Source: Saprospiraceae bacterium (GTDB lineage: Bacteria > Bacteroidota > Bacteroidia > Chitinophagales > Saprospiraceae). From it: a DNA stretch of 64,000 nt. This document shows positions 27,368 through 36,237 of the stretch, one piece after another (the stretch's first letter is position 1; each line of letters begins with the position of its first letter). The notes under the pieces were generated by a model. It was not told the DNA's origin, ran no database searches, and saw only the letters and a list, made by a program, of their open reading frames with translations. The DNA is taken from positions 1-64,000 of the forward strand of contig JAJCYI010000142.1 in assembly GCA_029263015.1 (NCBI GenBank), in the 5' to 3' direction. A program made the position numbers and the translations under genes.

Positions 27368-29863
27368 TTAACGCCGTATCACCGCCCCCGTTTTCTCCTC
27401 ATAAGTCCGTATCAATTCGTTCATCACTTTGTCCACTTCCTTTTCATTCAGGGTTCTTTCCGGGTTTTCGAAGGTGAAGCTGATGGCATAGGATTTTTTG
27501 TCTTTGCCCAACTTTTCTTCGTCCTCGTAAACGTCGAACAAATTTATATCTTTTATGAGCTTCTTTCCAACTTTTCCGGCAAGGGCTGCAAGATCGCTAA
27601 ATTTAATGTCATTTCCAATTACCAAAGCGAGGTCCCTGCGCATGGTTGGAAACTTGTTGAGTTCCACCAGAGTGATGCTGTTCTTCTTGGCCGCTTTTAC
27701 TAGTGTACCCCAGTCAAAATCAGCGTAGAATACATTATTTTTTATTCCTATGTTTTGGCAGATTTTGGGTTGGATTTTGCCGAATCTTACAATGCTCTTT
27801 GCCCCTCTGTGATAGTTCATAGCGTAGCCATACTCCCCACCTTGCTCGGCAGTTTGTTGGAAGCCCGAAAGCCCCAAACGGGCCAGCACATTGTCCACAA
27901 AAGATTTTAAGGTGTAATAATCGGCATCAGCTTTTTCAGGATTTCGCCAGCTTTCCCCCCAACGTTGTCCCGTCACGAACAAGGTCAAGTGCTCTTGTTC
28001 CTCGAACATTCTTTTAACATTAATAGTCTCCTGTGCTGTGCCGGCCGTCCGCTGTCCGCCGTCTCCCGTTCGCCGCTTGTAAGTTTTCCCGAATTCAAAC
28101 AATTTTAGGTCGTGCTGCTGGCGGTTCTGGTTGTGTAGTACAGCCTCCAATCCACTGAACAACATGGTGGGGCGCATGATATCCAAATGCACATTGGAAG
28201 TGTTGTTGACCCACACAAGCTCATTTTCTTCTAGCGGTAAAATTTCTTTGTAATACTTTGATTCTGAAAGGGATAGCGCCATTATTTCATTAAAACCATT
28301 TGCGGCGAGGAACTCAGCAATGGCATTCTTGACTTGGTTGGGATCGGGGTGTTCCCGTTCCACCATGCTGCTCCGCATCTGATTTGGTACAGGCACATTG
28401 TCCAAGCCATATACCCGTAAGATTTCCTCCACCACATCTGAAGGGCGAGTGACATCAGCTTTGTTAGTCGGGACAGAAACAGTGAAGCTATCAGTGGATT
28501 CGGCAGTAATCTCCATGCCGAGTGCCAGCAGTATTTCGTTTATTTCTTTTGGTGAAATGGCGGTGCCGATCAGGCGATTCACGTAATCGTATTGTACCTT
28601 GATCTTGGCCGGTTCGATGGGGTTCGGGTAGATGTCAACAATGTCCGAAGCAATCTCGCCCCCTGCCAGTTCAACGATCAGGGCCGCTGCCCGTTTCAGT
28701 GCAAAAACGCAGATGTTAGGGTCACTACCTTTTTCAAAAACCTTGGCTGCATCGGTACGTAGGTCGTGATGGGTGCTGGTACGGCGGATCCATTTCGCGT
28801 TGAAATGCGCACTTTCCAAGAATATGTTTTTGGTAGAATCTTTCAACCCCGACCTTATGCCGCCAAATACCCCGCCGATGCACATACCATTCGAGTCACC
28901 ATCGCAGATCATCAGGTCTTTGTCGCCAAGGGTGCGTTCCTGCTCGTCGAGCGAGAGGAATTTCGAGCCATCGGGCAATGTTTTTACAATCACTTTTTGC
29001 CCAGCTATTTCATCCATGTCAAATGCATGGAGCGGTTGCCCAAGTTCGTGCAAGATGAAATTGGTGATGTCCACGATGTTGTTGATGGGGCGCACATCGA
29101 TAGATAACAGCTTGTTTTTCAGCCAGTCAGGTGATTCTTTGATGGTCACCCCTTTTATAGAAACACCCGCGTAGCGGGGGCAGGCTTCTGAGTTTTCGAC
29201 CACCACTTCCACTGGCAGGTCGTGGTTGTTTATTTTGAAATTATCTACGGAAGGTTTTTTTATGATGCCCTCTTGACCGTGCTGAATTTTGAGAGCGGCA
29301 GCCAGATCTTTGGCGACGCCGAGGTGGCAAGTGGCATCGGATCGGTTGGGGGTGAGGCCGATGTCGTAAACTACATCATTTTCGATCTGGTAAAACGCAT
29401 GACCAGTCGTGCCAACAGCGGTATTTTCAGGCAGCACGATGATGCCGTTGTGATCGATGCCAATGCCGAGTTCATCTTCCGCACAGATCATCCCTTCTGA
29501 TACTTCACCCCTGATCTTTCCTTTTTTTATTTTTAATGGTTCACCGTCAGAAGGATACAGCATGGTGTCAATGGTGGCCACCATGACCTTTTGCCCTGTG
29601 GCAACATTTGGTGCCCCACAAACAATACTTAAAGTCTCCTCACCTCCCACGTCAACTTTGGTGAGGCTGAGTTTATCGGCATTGGGGTGCTTGATGCATT
29701 CTTGAACTTGGCCGACAACGATGCCTTTGAGACCGCCTTTAATTGATTCTACTTCTTTCATGCCTTCTACTTCAAGGCCAAGGCTGGTGAGCAGGTCACT
29801 GATTTTTTCAGGTGACAGATCGGTGTCAACGTAATTTTTTAGCCAATTAAGGGATGTGATCAT
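27368..29863 (-). CDS. pheT: Phenylalanyl-tRNA synthetase beta subunit
   Basis: 831 residues, slightly long. Order: core opening SLNWLKNYVDTDL, EMAP-type tRNA-binding domain (about 40-155, with VGQVQECIKHPNADKLSL), B3/B4 editing domain with HHDLRTDAAKVFEKG, B5 domain (about 410-480), catalytic-like core, and the FDX-ACB anticodon domain at the end (FPTMRRDLALVI, YAISFTFENPERTL). With PheS it charges tRNA-Phe. Residues near 597-610 (KRRTGDGGQRTAGTAQE) come from a low-complexity stretch at 28038-28076 not expected in the family. Confidence 0.96.
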   Translation of the reverse strand: MITSLNWLKNYVDTDLSPEKISDLLTSLGLEVEGMKEVESIKGGLKGIVVGQVQECIKHPNADKLSLTKVDVGGEETLSIVCGAPNVATGQKVMVATIDTMLYPSDGEPLKIKKGKIRGEVSEGMICAEDELGIGIDHNGIIVLPENTAVGTTGHAFYQIENDVVYDIGLTPNRSDATCHLGVAKDLAAALKIQHGQEGIIKKPSVDNFKINNHDLPVEVVVENSEACPRYAGVSIKGVTIKESPDWLKNKLLSIDVRPINNIVDITNFILHELGQPLHAFDMDEIAGQKVIVKTLPDGSKFLSLDEQERTLGDKDLMICDGDSNGMCIGGVFGGIRSGLKDSTKNIFLESAHFNAKWIRRTSTHHDLRTDAAKVFEKGSDPNICVFALKRAAALIVELAGGEIASDIVDIYPNPIEPAKIKVQYDYVNRLIGTAISPKEINEILLALGMEITAESTDSFTVSVPTNKADVTRPSDVVEEILRVYGLDNVPVPNQMRSSMVEREHPDPNQVKNAIAEFLAANGFNEIMALSLSESKYYKEILPLEENELVWVNNTSNVHLDIMRPTMLFSGLEAVLHNQNRQQHDLKLFEFGKTYKRRTGDGGQRTAGTAQETINVKRMFEEQEHLTLFVTGQRWGESWRNPEKADADYYTLKSFVDNVLARLGLSGFQQTAEQGGEYGYAMNYHRGAKSIVRFGKIQPKICQNIGIKNNVFYADFDWGTLVKAAKKNSITLVELNKFPTMRRDLALVIGNDIKFSDLAALAGKVGKKLIKDINLFDVYEDEEKLGKDKKSYAISFTFENPERTLNEKEVDKVMNELIRTYEEKTGAVIRR
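28038..28076. repeat. Low-complexity in-frame insert within pheT
   Basis: On the minus strand GCGGCGAACGGGAGACGGCG-type units of CGGN(5) repeat about five times, encoding RRTGDGGQRTAG. Looks like repeat DNA of the intergenic kind lodged in the gene without breaking frame. Confidence 0.5.
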
Positions 29864-29999
29864 TTCACTGATTTTTAAAAAGGGCGCAAAGATAAACGGG
29901 ATTATAGATTGATTTGACTGATATTAGGGATTTTCATGGATTGTTTTCAAAAAAAAGTAACTTGTGGGCAAATTGCACTCTTTAACCACGAATTTAGTT

Positions 30000-30087
30000 G
30001 ACCACGGGGAACACAGAGGCCGCAGGAAAAGTGATTGTTTCCATCTCCGATGAAAAACCCCGTGTCTCCCTGTGATCCCCGTGGTTA
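30000..30087. repeat. Imperfect inverted repeat between pheT and xerD
   Basis: ACCACGGGGAACACAG at 30001-30016 pairs with its near complement at 30070-30086. A perfect relative with ACCACAGGGGACACGGGG arms is at 55325-55413. On the xerD side, TACCTTTG at 30120-30127 resembles a -7 element only five bases before the xerD ATG. Confidence 0.6.
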
Positions 30088-30132
30088 AATGATCCAGCCT
30101 TTTCATCCATTCTGTTCCCTACCTTTGCCCCC

Positions 30133-31047
30133 ATGTGGCAATCCTATCTGAACGGTTTCAAAGCTTACCTGCAACTGGAGCGGGCCATGTCTGCCAATAC
30201 CGTTGAGGCATACATGCGGGATATTGGCAAGTTGGTGCAATACCTCGAAATACAAGGATTGGTCATTTCACCAGAAAACATCACCCTCGACTTGTTGCAG
30301 GATTTTATCAAATGGCTCAACGACCTGGGCTTGGATGCCCGTTCCCAAGCGAGGTTGATTTCTGGGATCAAAGCATTTTATAAGTACCTGTTGGTGGAAG
30401 ACGTTATTCTCGGCGACCCTACTGAGCTGCTTGAAACGCCCCGCCTCAGTCGTAAAATCCCAGAGGTGCTGACCTATGATGAAATACAGCGCATGACCGT
30501 CGCCATTGACCACAGCGAGCCCCACGGCCTGCGCAACCGGGCCATGCTCGAAACGCTCTATGCATGCGGCCTGCGGGTTACTGAACTCATTAATTTACGT
30601 ATCACCAACCTTTACCTGGATATTGGTTTTATAAAAGTGCTTGGCAAAGGGGACAAGGAACGGCTCGTGCCGATAGGGGAGGATGCGGTCAAGCACATTG
30701 GTTTTTATGTGGAGGGCGTTCGCAGACATTTAAAAATAAAAAAGGGAAATGAAAACGTGCTATTCCTCAACCGGAGGGGCAGTAAACTCAGCCGGATCAT
30801 GGTTTTTTACATCATTAAGGATTTGGTGAAATTGGCGGACATCGAAAAAAACGTCAGCCCACACACCTTCCGCCATTCATTTGCGACTCATTTGATAGAG
30901 GGGGGCGCCGACCTGAAAGCAGTTCAGGATATGCTCGGCCACGAATCCATCACGACCACGGAAATCTATACCCACCTCGATACTGATTATTTAAAAGAAA
31001 CAGTTTTGAATTTCCATCCGAGAAATGTGGCGATGCGGGGGCGGTGA
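30133..31047 (+). CDS. xerD: Tyrosine recombinase XerD-like
   Basis: 304 residues, normal XerD/XerC size. N-terminal SAM-like core-binding domain (FKAYLQLERAMSANTVEAY), then the catalytic domain with the R-K-H-R-H-Y set: ACGLRVTELINLR (Arg), GKGDKERLVPI (Lys), SPHTFRHSFATHLI (His, Arg), MLGHESITTTEIYTHLD (His, Tyr). It should resolve chromosome dimers at dif with its partner. No phage or integron genes are adjacent, which favours the housekeeping role. Confidence 0.92.
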   Translation: MWQSYLNGFKAYLQLERAMSANTVEAYMRDIGKLVQYLEIQGLVISPENITLDLLQDFIKWLNDLGLDARSQARLISGIKAFYKYLLVEDVILGDPTELLETPRLSRKIPEVLTYDEIQRMTVAIDHSEPHGLRNRAMLETLYACGLRVTELINLRITNLYLDIGFIKVLGKGDKERLVPIGEDAVKHIGFYVEGVRRHLKIKKGNENVLFLNRRGSKLSRIMVFYIIKDLVKLADIEKNVSPHTFRHSFATHLIEGGADLKAVQDMLGHESITTTEIYTHLDTDYLKETVLNFHPRNVAMRGR

Positions 31048-31235
31048 TTCATTTTTATTCCTTCCCCTGATAACTTTTCCTACCTTGCCGTATTAATAAA
31101 AAAATGCCTCGACCAATGAAGATATTGACTTTTTGCTTTGCCCTACTCTGTAGCCTTTCCCTCACCCGAAGGGCAAAAAGACTGAAAGCGGCTGGTGCAG
31201 GTCTTTGTCCCATGCTGGGTATAATCATGTCAGAT

Positions 31236-31428
31236 GGCACAGTTCTACGCCAGCCAGTAAAAAGCCAGTTGCCCAACTCTTCCTTCGCCCGAGAAGCGAC
31301 GCTTTTTAGAAAAGCGTCGCTTCTGTATTTTATGAATTTCTCAGGAAGAATAATTTTGGCGTACACCAATGTATTGCGAATCCCCCGATTCGCAATACAT
31401 TCTGTTGGCACTGTCCTGCGCCAGCGAG
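31236..31428. repeat. Repeat-rich intergenic block
   Basis: Two direct copies of GGCACWGTYCTRCGCCAGCSAG lie at 31236-31257 and 31407-31428. Between them are the 33-base palindrome at 31292-31324 (copy 3 of the family) and a hairpin with perfect 15-base arms (AATGTATTGCGAATC) at 31368-31401. The 31048-31492 gap begins with a short stretch encoding a signal-peptide-like MKILTFCFALLCSLSL, possibly the stump of a lost secreted gene. Confidence 0.65.
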
Positions 31429-31492
31429 TCTTGGCATTGTTAATTTTCAGTAAATACAGCACTTTTGTGGCCTTTTCAGGCATTCTTTATAA

Positions 31493-33331
31493 ATGATGAA
31501 CGGCGAACCACATAATAACTGTAACCTTTTAAAATTTGCAAAAGCTATAAATTTTCTGCTCACTCGCTTTTTTGCTTTTTTGCTTACCTTTTACCTCATT
31601 GGCTGCGCCAATCCAATTGCACCAACTGGTGGACCAAAAGACGAGACCCCCCCAAAACTCGATACCCAAAACTCGACCCGGAACATGCAGATTCGTTTTG
31701 AGAAAAAAGACATCGTGCTGACTTTTGATGAATGGGTGGAATTGAAAGATGCGTTTAACCAGGTGGTTGTTTCGCCCCCGCTCGAATTCCGTCCGACCAT
31801 TGAGCGGAAAAAAAAGGCGATCCATTTCAAGTTCAATGAAAAGGAAAAATTGCGCGACAGCGCCACTTATGTGGTCAACTTTGGCGAAGCCATCAAGGAC
31901 CTGACGGAAGGGAATGTAGCACCCATTGTCTTTGTCTTTTCCACGGGCGATTTTATTGATTCCTTATCCGTGGAAGGAGAGGTGATGGATGCATATACTG
32001 CTGAACCTGTGAAAGATGTGCTTTTTATGTTGTATGAAAACTTGGCCGATTCGGTTTTCCACACCGACCGCCCTTTCTATTTTGCCCGTACCGATGAAAG
32101 TGGGAAATTCAAGGTCAGCAATATGAAATCGGGCAAGTTTAAAGCTGTGGCGCTAATTGATGAGAACCTCAATTATCGCTTTGATAACGAAGCTGAAAAA
32201 ATTGCCTTTCTCGATTCTGCTATTATTTTGAATGGCGTTGAAAAAATCAAGATTGATTCGACTTCTGAATTGCTGGACAGCATAAACATTGACAGTACTA
32301 AGTTTGACTACTCCCTAGCAAACCAACAACCATCAACCAACAACAAAAAACAATCAATCACCCTCAAACTTTTCGAGGAAGAAAAACAACTCTACCTCCG
32401 AGATGATGATGCCGCAACCTATGGCAAGGTCAAATTAACTTTTAACCGAGATCCGTATGATGCAGTGGTCGCATTTGACAGCATCGGCCAGTTCACTTTT
32501 TTGGAAAAGGAACTGGACACCTTGGCGTTTTGGTATGCTATGGAAACAGAAATGCCCTTTAATATATATGTGCAGCGAGATACTTCGGTTGATACAGTGG
32601 AAGTTGGCAGCGGCTTGAGAAAATCTTTTTTAGAAAAGGCAAAGCTTCGGCCTGAAAAGAAAAATCCATCCAATTCATCAGTGCTCACACCTGAAAATGC
32701 ATTTGAGTGGATGTTCAATCACCCCATTTCTGGTTTTGGTAAATCGATGGTCACCCTTTTTGAGGATTCTGTAAAAACATCGGCGCTTGTGGAGCTTGGA
32801 ATTGACTCCATTCAAAAACGGAAACTGAAAGTGGAGGCAAAATGGAAAGAGGGCTTGCGTTATGAATTGGAAATATTGCCGGGCGGCTTGATCGATATTT
32901 TTGGTCTGTCCAATGAAGATACTTTGCGAGCCGATTGGAATGTAGGATTGGAAAAAGATTTCGGCACTTTGACTTTGAGGGTAAATGACTTGCTCCCCGA
33001 CACCAGCTATGTGATACGGCTATTGGCAAAAAATGAATCATTGTTTAAGGAGTTCAAAATCAGTGGTGCGTCAGTGTTTGAGGCGAAACTGAAATTTCTT
33101 CCACCAGATACTTATAGTGTTGAAATAATAGAAGACCTCGATGCCAATGGCCGTTGGACAACTGGCAATTATGACCTGAAAAGACAGCCCGAACGGGTAC
33201 ATAGGGCAACCATTGAGGAAGTACGTGCCAATTGGGAAGTTGATGCAGAAGTAAGATTCAATCCCCTGTCAAAGGCCCGAAGCCCTGCGCCTCCTGCTTC
33301 GAGCCCACAAACTCCAGAGCGAGGGAGGTGA
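31493..33331 (+). CDS. Ig-like domain lipoprotein
   Basis: 612 residues. Hydrophobic N-terminus ends in a lipobox, FYLIGC, with the mature protein beginning CANPIAPTGGPKDETPP, a very typical opening of a conserved bacteroidotal lipoprotein family with a bacterial Ig-like (Big_5/SbsA-type) first domain (IRFEKKDIVLTFDEWVEL). A carboxypeptidase-regulatory-like fold (VEGEVMDAYTAEPVKDVLF) follows near 160-250. The rest is beta-rich. Probably an outer-membrane or periplasmic lipoprotein; function not known. The 5' end lies in repeat DNA, so the exact start is less sure. Confidence 0.8.
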   Translation: MMNGEPHNNCNLLKFAKAINFLLTRFFAFLLTFYLIGCANPIAPTGGPKDETPPKLDTQNSTRNMQIRFEKKDIVLTFDEWVELKDAFNQVVVSPPLEFRPTIERKKKAIHFKFNEKEKLRDSATYVVNFGEAIKDLTEGNVAPIVFVFSTGDFIDSLSVEGEVMDAYTAEPVKDVLFMLYENLADSVFHTDRPFYFARTDESGKFKVSNMKSGKFKAVALIDENLNYRFDNEAEKIAFLDSAIILNGVEKIKIDSTSELLDSINIDSTKFDYSLANQQPSTNNKKQSITLKLFEEEKQLYLRDDDAATYGKVKLTFNRDPYDAVVAFDSIGQFTFLEKELDTLAFWYAMETEMPFNIYVQRDTSVDTVEVGSGLRKSFLEKAKLRPEKKNPSNSSVLTPENAFEWMFNHPISGFGKSMVTLFEDSVKTSALVELGIDSIQKRKLKVEAKWKEGLRYELEILPGGLIDIFGLSNEDTLRADWNVGLEKDFGTLTLRVNDLLPDTSYVIRLLAKNESLFKEFKISGASVFEAKLKFLPPDTYSVEIIEDLDANGRWTTGNYDLKRQPERVHRATIEEVRANWEVDAEVRFNPLSKARSPAPPASSPQTPERGR

Positions 33332-33713
33332 AATTTGACAAGTTTTGATATTGAATATTAACAGGCATGTGAAGCTACTGTTATTGCCAAACTCGTTATC
33401 TTCATTTGAAAACAGGTGTTAAACCTTTTTGAGTTGCAGTTAAACCAACGTTAAAGTGCTTGACGTGGGAGTGAGGGTGTTGGTTCTAATACGTTCATTT
33501 TCAGTTTTTTATAAAATATCCTAATAAATGCTTAATGAAATGAGATTGTAACATTGGATGCAAATCTTTGTCTTAACTAACGAATGATAGGAGAATGGTT
33601 AATTTTGGCGGCGATTTAAAAACAGGCTATTGGAAATCGGTCAGAAGTATCTACTCAAGCTGTCAAGTTTCCAAGATTCTCATTTTCAAACAAACAAATA
33701 AAACTCTAAAATC
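33332..33713. other. Intergenic region before the OmpH pair
   Basis: No gene or RNA recognised. Should hold the promoter of the first OmpH gene. Confidence 0.4.
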
Positions 33714-34229
33714 ATGGTAAGAAAAACAGTTTTCGCACTCCTCATGACGATCGGTTTCGCATTCGTGGCCAATGCCCAGCGCATTGCTTACGTAGATGTA
33801 AAAGCCGTTCTTGAAAGCATCCAAGAATACCAACAGGCCCAGGGTGAACTGGACGAATTGGCTGCCCGTTGGCGCACTGAGATTGCCAACGAATACGATA
33901 AAATAAAAGGTGAATACAACCGCTACCAGGCAGAGCAAGTGTTGTTGAGTGATGATGCTCGACTCCAGAAAGAAGAGGAAATCATGGAAATGGAAAAGAA
34001 AGTCCGTGAAATGCAGAAAGAACGCTTTGGTCCCAACGGCCTGCTGTTTGACAAGCGGAAAGAACTGGTACAGCCAATTCAGGATAGGGTCTATGCCGCA
34101 ATAGAAGGATATGCCAACGACCGTGGCTATGATTTTATTTTCGATAAAAGCGGTTCAGCCGGAATGATCTTCGCCAATCCCGATTATGATAAAACCAATG
34201 ATGTGGTGGATAGGATAAGAAAGAACTAA
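33714..34229 (+). CDS. OmpH/Skp family periplasmic chaperone, paralogue 1
   Basis: 171 residues. Signal peptide to FVANAQ, then RIAYVDVKAVLESIQEYQQA, a long charged coiled-coil hairpin (about 45-120) and the closing strand YDFIFDKSGSAGMIFANPDYD. This is the Skp 'jellyfish' layout. It should hold unfolded outer-membrane proteins in the periplasm. Followed at 170 bases by a second family member; in many Bacteroidota such pairs sit next to bamA, which is not seen here. Confidence 0.9.
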   Translation: MVRKTVFALLMTIGFAFVANAQRIAYVDVKAVLESIQEYQQAQGELDELAARWRTEIANEYDKIKGEYNRYQAEQVLLSDDARLQKEEEIMEMEKKVREMQKERFGPNGLLFDKRKELVQPIQDRVYAAIEGYANDRGYDFIFDKSGSAGMIFANPDYDKTNDVVDRIRKN

Positions 34230-34399
34230 GAGATAGTTAGGGATGTAGTTTTAGAGATTTGCCGATAGACCCAATCACCAATGTACCGTTACACCCTTCC
34301 AAACCAACCATTTTTATACCTTTGCACTCTTTTTTTGAAATAGCTCTGTGTCACGGGTTCGTTTGGGCAGAGTATTAATGAACAAAATTTGACTAAACT

Positions 34400-34915
34400 A
34401 TGATGAAAGTATTGTTAAAATCAGGAATCCTGCTTGCTGTATTTCTTCTAATGACAGATGCTGTGCAGGCACAGAAATTCGGATATGTCAATTCTGGCCT
34501 TTTGGTTGGTGAATTGCCAGAAATGAAACAACTTCAATCTTCTTTGGAAGCATTGCAGACCCAATTGAAAAAGAAAGGGGAAGCTGAAGTGGCTAAGTTT
34601 AAGCAAGAAGAACAGGCTGCCGTCCAGAAAAAACAAAGAGGGGAAATGACTCCTAAGGAAGAGGAAGAAGTGATGACCAAATTGCAAAAAATGCAAGATG
34701 ACATTTACGCTATGGGCACCGAAATGGAGCAGAAATTGGCAGAGAAACAACAAGAGGGCATGAAGCCCATTTTAGAAAAAGTGGATACTGCAATCAAAGC
34801 TGTTGCTACCGAGGGTGGCTTTCAATACATCTTTGATACACAAGCTGGAGTTATTCTCTATGCTGATGAAACTGCTGATGTAACGGATCTCGTTAAGGAG
34901 AAAATGAACATGTAA
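34400..34915 (+). CDS. OmpH/Skp family periplasmic chaperone, paralogue 2
   Basis: 171 residues, equal in length to its neighbour but diverged. Signal peptide to DAVQAQ, then KFGYVNSGLLVGELPEMKQL, a coiled-coil with EEQAAVQKKQRGEMTPKEEE, and the end strand FQYIFDTQAGVILYADET. TACCTTTG at 34317-34324 may be the -7 element of its own promoter. Role as for the first copy. Confidence 0.9.
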   Translation: MMKVLLKSGILLAVFLLMTDAVQAQKFGYVNSGLLVGELPEMKQLQSSLEALQTQLKKKGEAEVAKFKQEEQAAVQKKQRGEMTPKEEEEVMTKLQKMQDDIYAMGTEMEQKLAEKQQEGMKPILEKVDTAIKAVATEGGFQYIFDTQAGVILYADETADVTDLVKEKMNM

Positions 34916-34970
34916 GCAATGTTGAACTATGAACTAAATTATCAATAGTTCATTCTGATGATAGCTTATG

Positions 34971-35003
34971 AAAAGCGGAGCGGTATTAACTGTTCCGCTT
35001 TTT
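34971..35003 (+). terminator. Terminator after the second OmpH gene
   Basis: AAAAGCGGA / TCCGCTTTT stem followed by T-rich sequence, 56 bases after the stop. Confidence 0.6.
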
Positions 35004-35099
35004 CTATGTTATTAAAGAATGAAGATTGAGGATATAACCTGAACCGTGCAACCCTTTTTTACAATAGCTGTCAATTGTTAACGAAAAACACAACAAGAT

Positions 35100-35648
35100 T
35101 TGGACTACGGAAGTACCCATAGAGAGATCGTTGAAAAATGCATGCGCGGCAACCGTAAAGCGCAGTTCGAGTTGTACAGGCTGTATTCTCGGGCTATGTA
35201 CAATATCTGTCTGCGTATGATAAATGACGATTTGGATGCAGAGGATTTACTCCAGCAATCTTTTGTTGATGTTTTTACAAAAATGAACAGTTTCCGTTAT
35301 GAATCGTCCATAGGGGCGTGGATCAAACGGATCGTAGTGAACAACTGCATCAATTTTTTGAAAAAGCGGCGTTTGAAGATAGAAAGCCTTGATGACCGTT
35401 ATCACCATGTAGCACAGGAAGTACCGATAGATGGTTTGGTTTTGAATGTAAATACCATTAATTCAGCCATTTGCAAATTGCCTGATGGTTATCGGGCAGT
35501 ATTCAATCTTTACCTGTTTGAGGGATACGATCATCAGGAAATCGGCCAGATTCTGGACATTACAGAGGCTACTTCGAAATCACAATATAGTCGCGCAAAA
35601 AGGAAATTAAGAGATTTGCTCGCAGGGCAAAAACTAATGATAGAGTGA
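35100..35648 (+). CDS. ECF-type RNA polymerase sigma factor
   Basis: 182 residues with a TTG start (MDYGSTHREIVEKCMRGNRK); no ATG gives a complete region 2. Region 2: AQFELYRLYSRAMYNICLRM, DDLDAEDLLQQSFVDVFTKM, IGAWIKRIVVNNCINFLKKR. Region 4: YRAVFNLYLFEGYDHQEIG and TEATSKSQYSRAKRKL. This is the bacteroidotal subgroup with the AQFELY opening. It heads an operon with a probable anti-sigma gene and a DUF4097 gene. Confidence 0.92.
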   Translation: MDYGSTHREIVEKCMRGNRKAQFELYRLYSRAMYNICLRMINDDLDAEDLLQQSFVDVFTKMNSFRYESSIGAWIKRIVVNNCINFLKKRRLKIESLDDRYHHVAQEVPIDGLVLNVNTINSAICKLPDGYRAVFNLYLFEGYDHQEIGQILDITEATSKSQYSRAKRKLRDLLAGQKLMIE

Positions 35649-35700
35649 ATGATGAATATTTTCTTTTTTTATCATTTTCTCATTGTATTATAAACTGAAG

Positions 35701-36237
35701 ATGGATCAATTAGAAAAATTTATTCACGAAAACCGGCCAGCTTTCGATGCGGAAGTGCCTAACCTTAGAGTATGGGCCAATATTGACCGACAGTTGGACA
35801 GACGAGTTCAGCCTAAGGTAGTTTGGATGCGGCGATTGCGTGCAGTTGCAGCTGTCGCAATAATAACAGTGACTGCGTGCGTTATAGGTTTTAAAATGGG
35901 TTCAGCATCGGCAGAAGCAAGGTCTCTGGCTGATATTTCACCAGATCATGCAGAGATGGAACGCTATTTTAACGAAGAGATACAACAGAAAATGAAGCAG
36001 TTGGTGAGCTATCGCCAAGATGGTTTTGTGCGGGCTGATTTTCAGGAATTGGATGCGATTTATGAAGAGTTGAAACAGGAACTGGAAAAAGCGCCGGTTG
36101 GCAACGAAAGTCAAGTGGTCCAAGCTATGATCAATAATTATCAAACGAAGATAGACATATTAGAGCAAGTACTCGAAAAGGTTAAAACGACCGGACAAAC
36201 AAATTTAAAAACTGAAGAAAATGAAGTTAGCATTTAA
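35701..36237 (+). CDS. Probable anti-sigma membrane protein
   Basis: 178 residues from ATG 35701 (MDQLEKFIHENRPAFDAEVP); six more residues are possible upstream. A short N-terminal helix domain (LRVWANIDRQLD) is followed by one membrane helix at about 53-70 (VAAVAIITVTACVIGFKMG) and a coiled-coil outer part. This pattern directly after an ECF sigma gene fits an anti-sigma regulator. Its end overlaps the next gene by 17 bases, so the two are translated together. Confidence 0.75.
   Translation: MDQLEKFIHENRPAFDAEVPNLRVWANIDRQLDRRVQPKVVWMRRLRAVAAVAIITVTACVIGFKMGSASAEARSLADISPDHAEMERYFNEEIQQKMKQLVSYRQDGFVRADFQELDAIYEELKQELEKAPVGNESQVVQAMINNYQTKIDILEQVLEKVKTTGQTNLKTEENEVSI

Noticed and set aside
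30133-31047. Integrase of a mobile island
   Set aside because: Size, motifs and neighbours fit housekeeping XerD; no attachment repeats or cargo genes beside it.
31104-31496. 130-codon frame between xerD and the lipoprotein gene
   Set aside because: Made largely of palindromes and repeats; only the first 17 residues look like a signal peptide.
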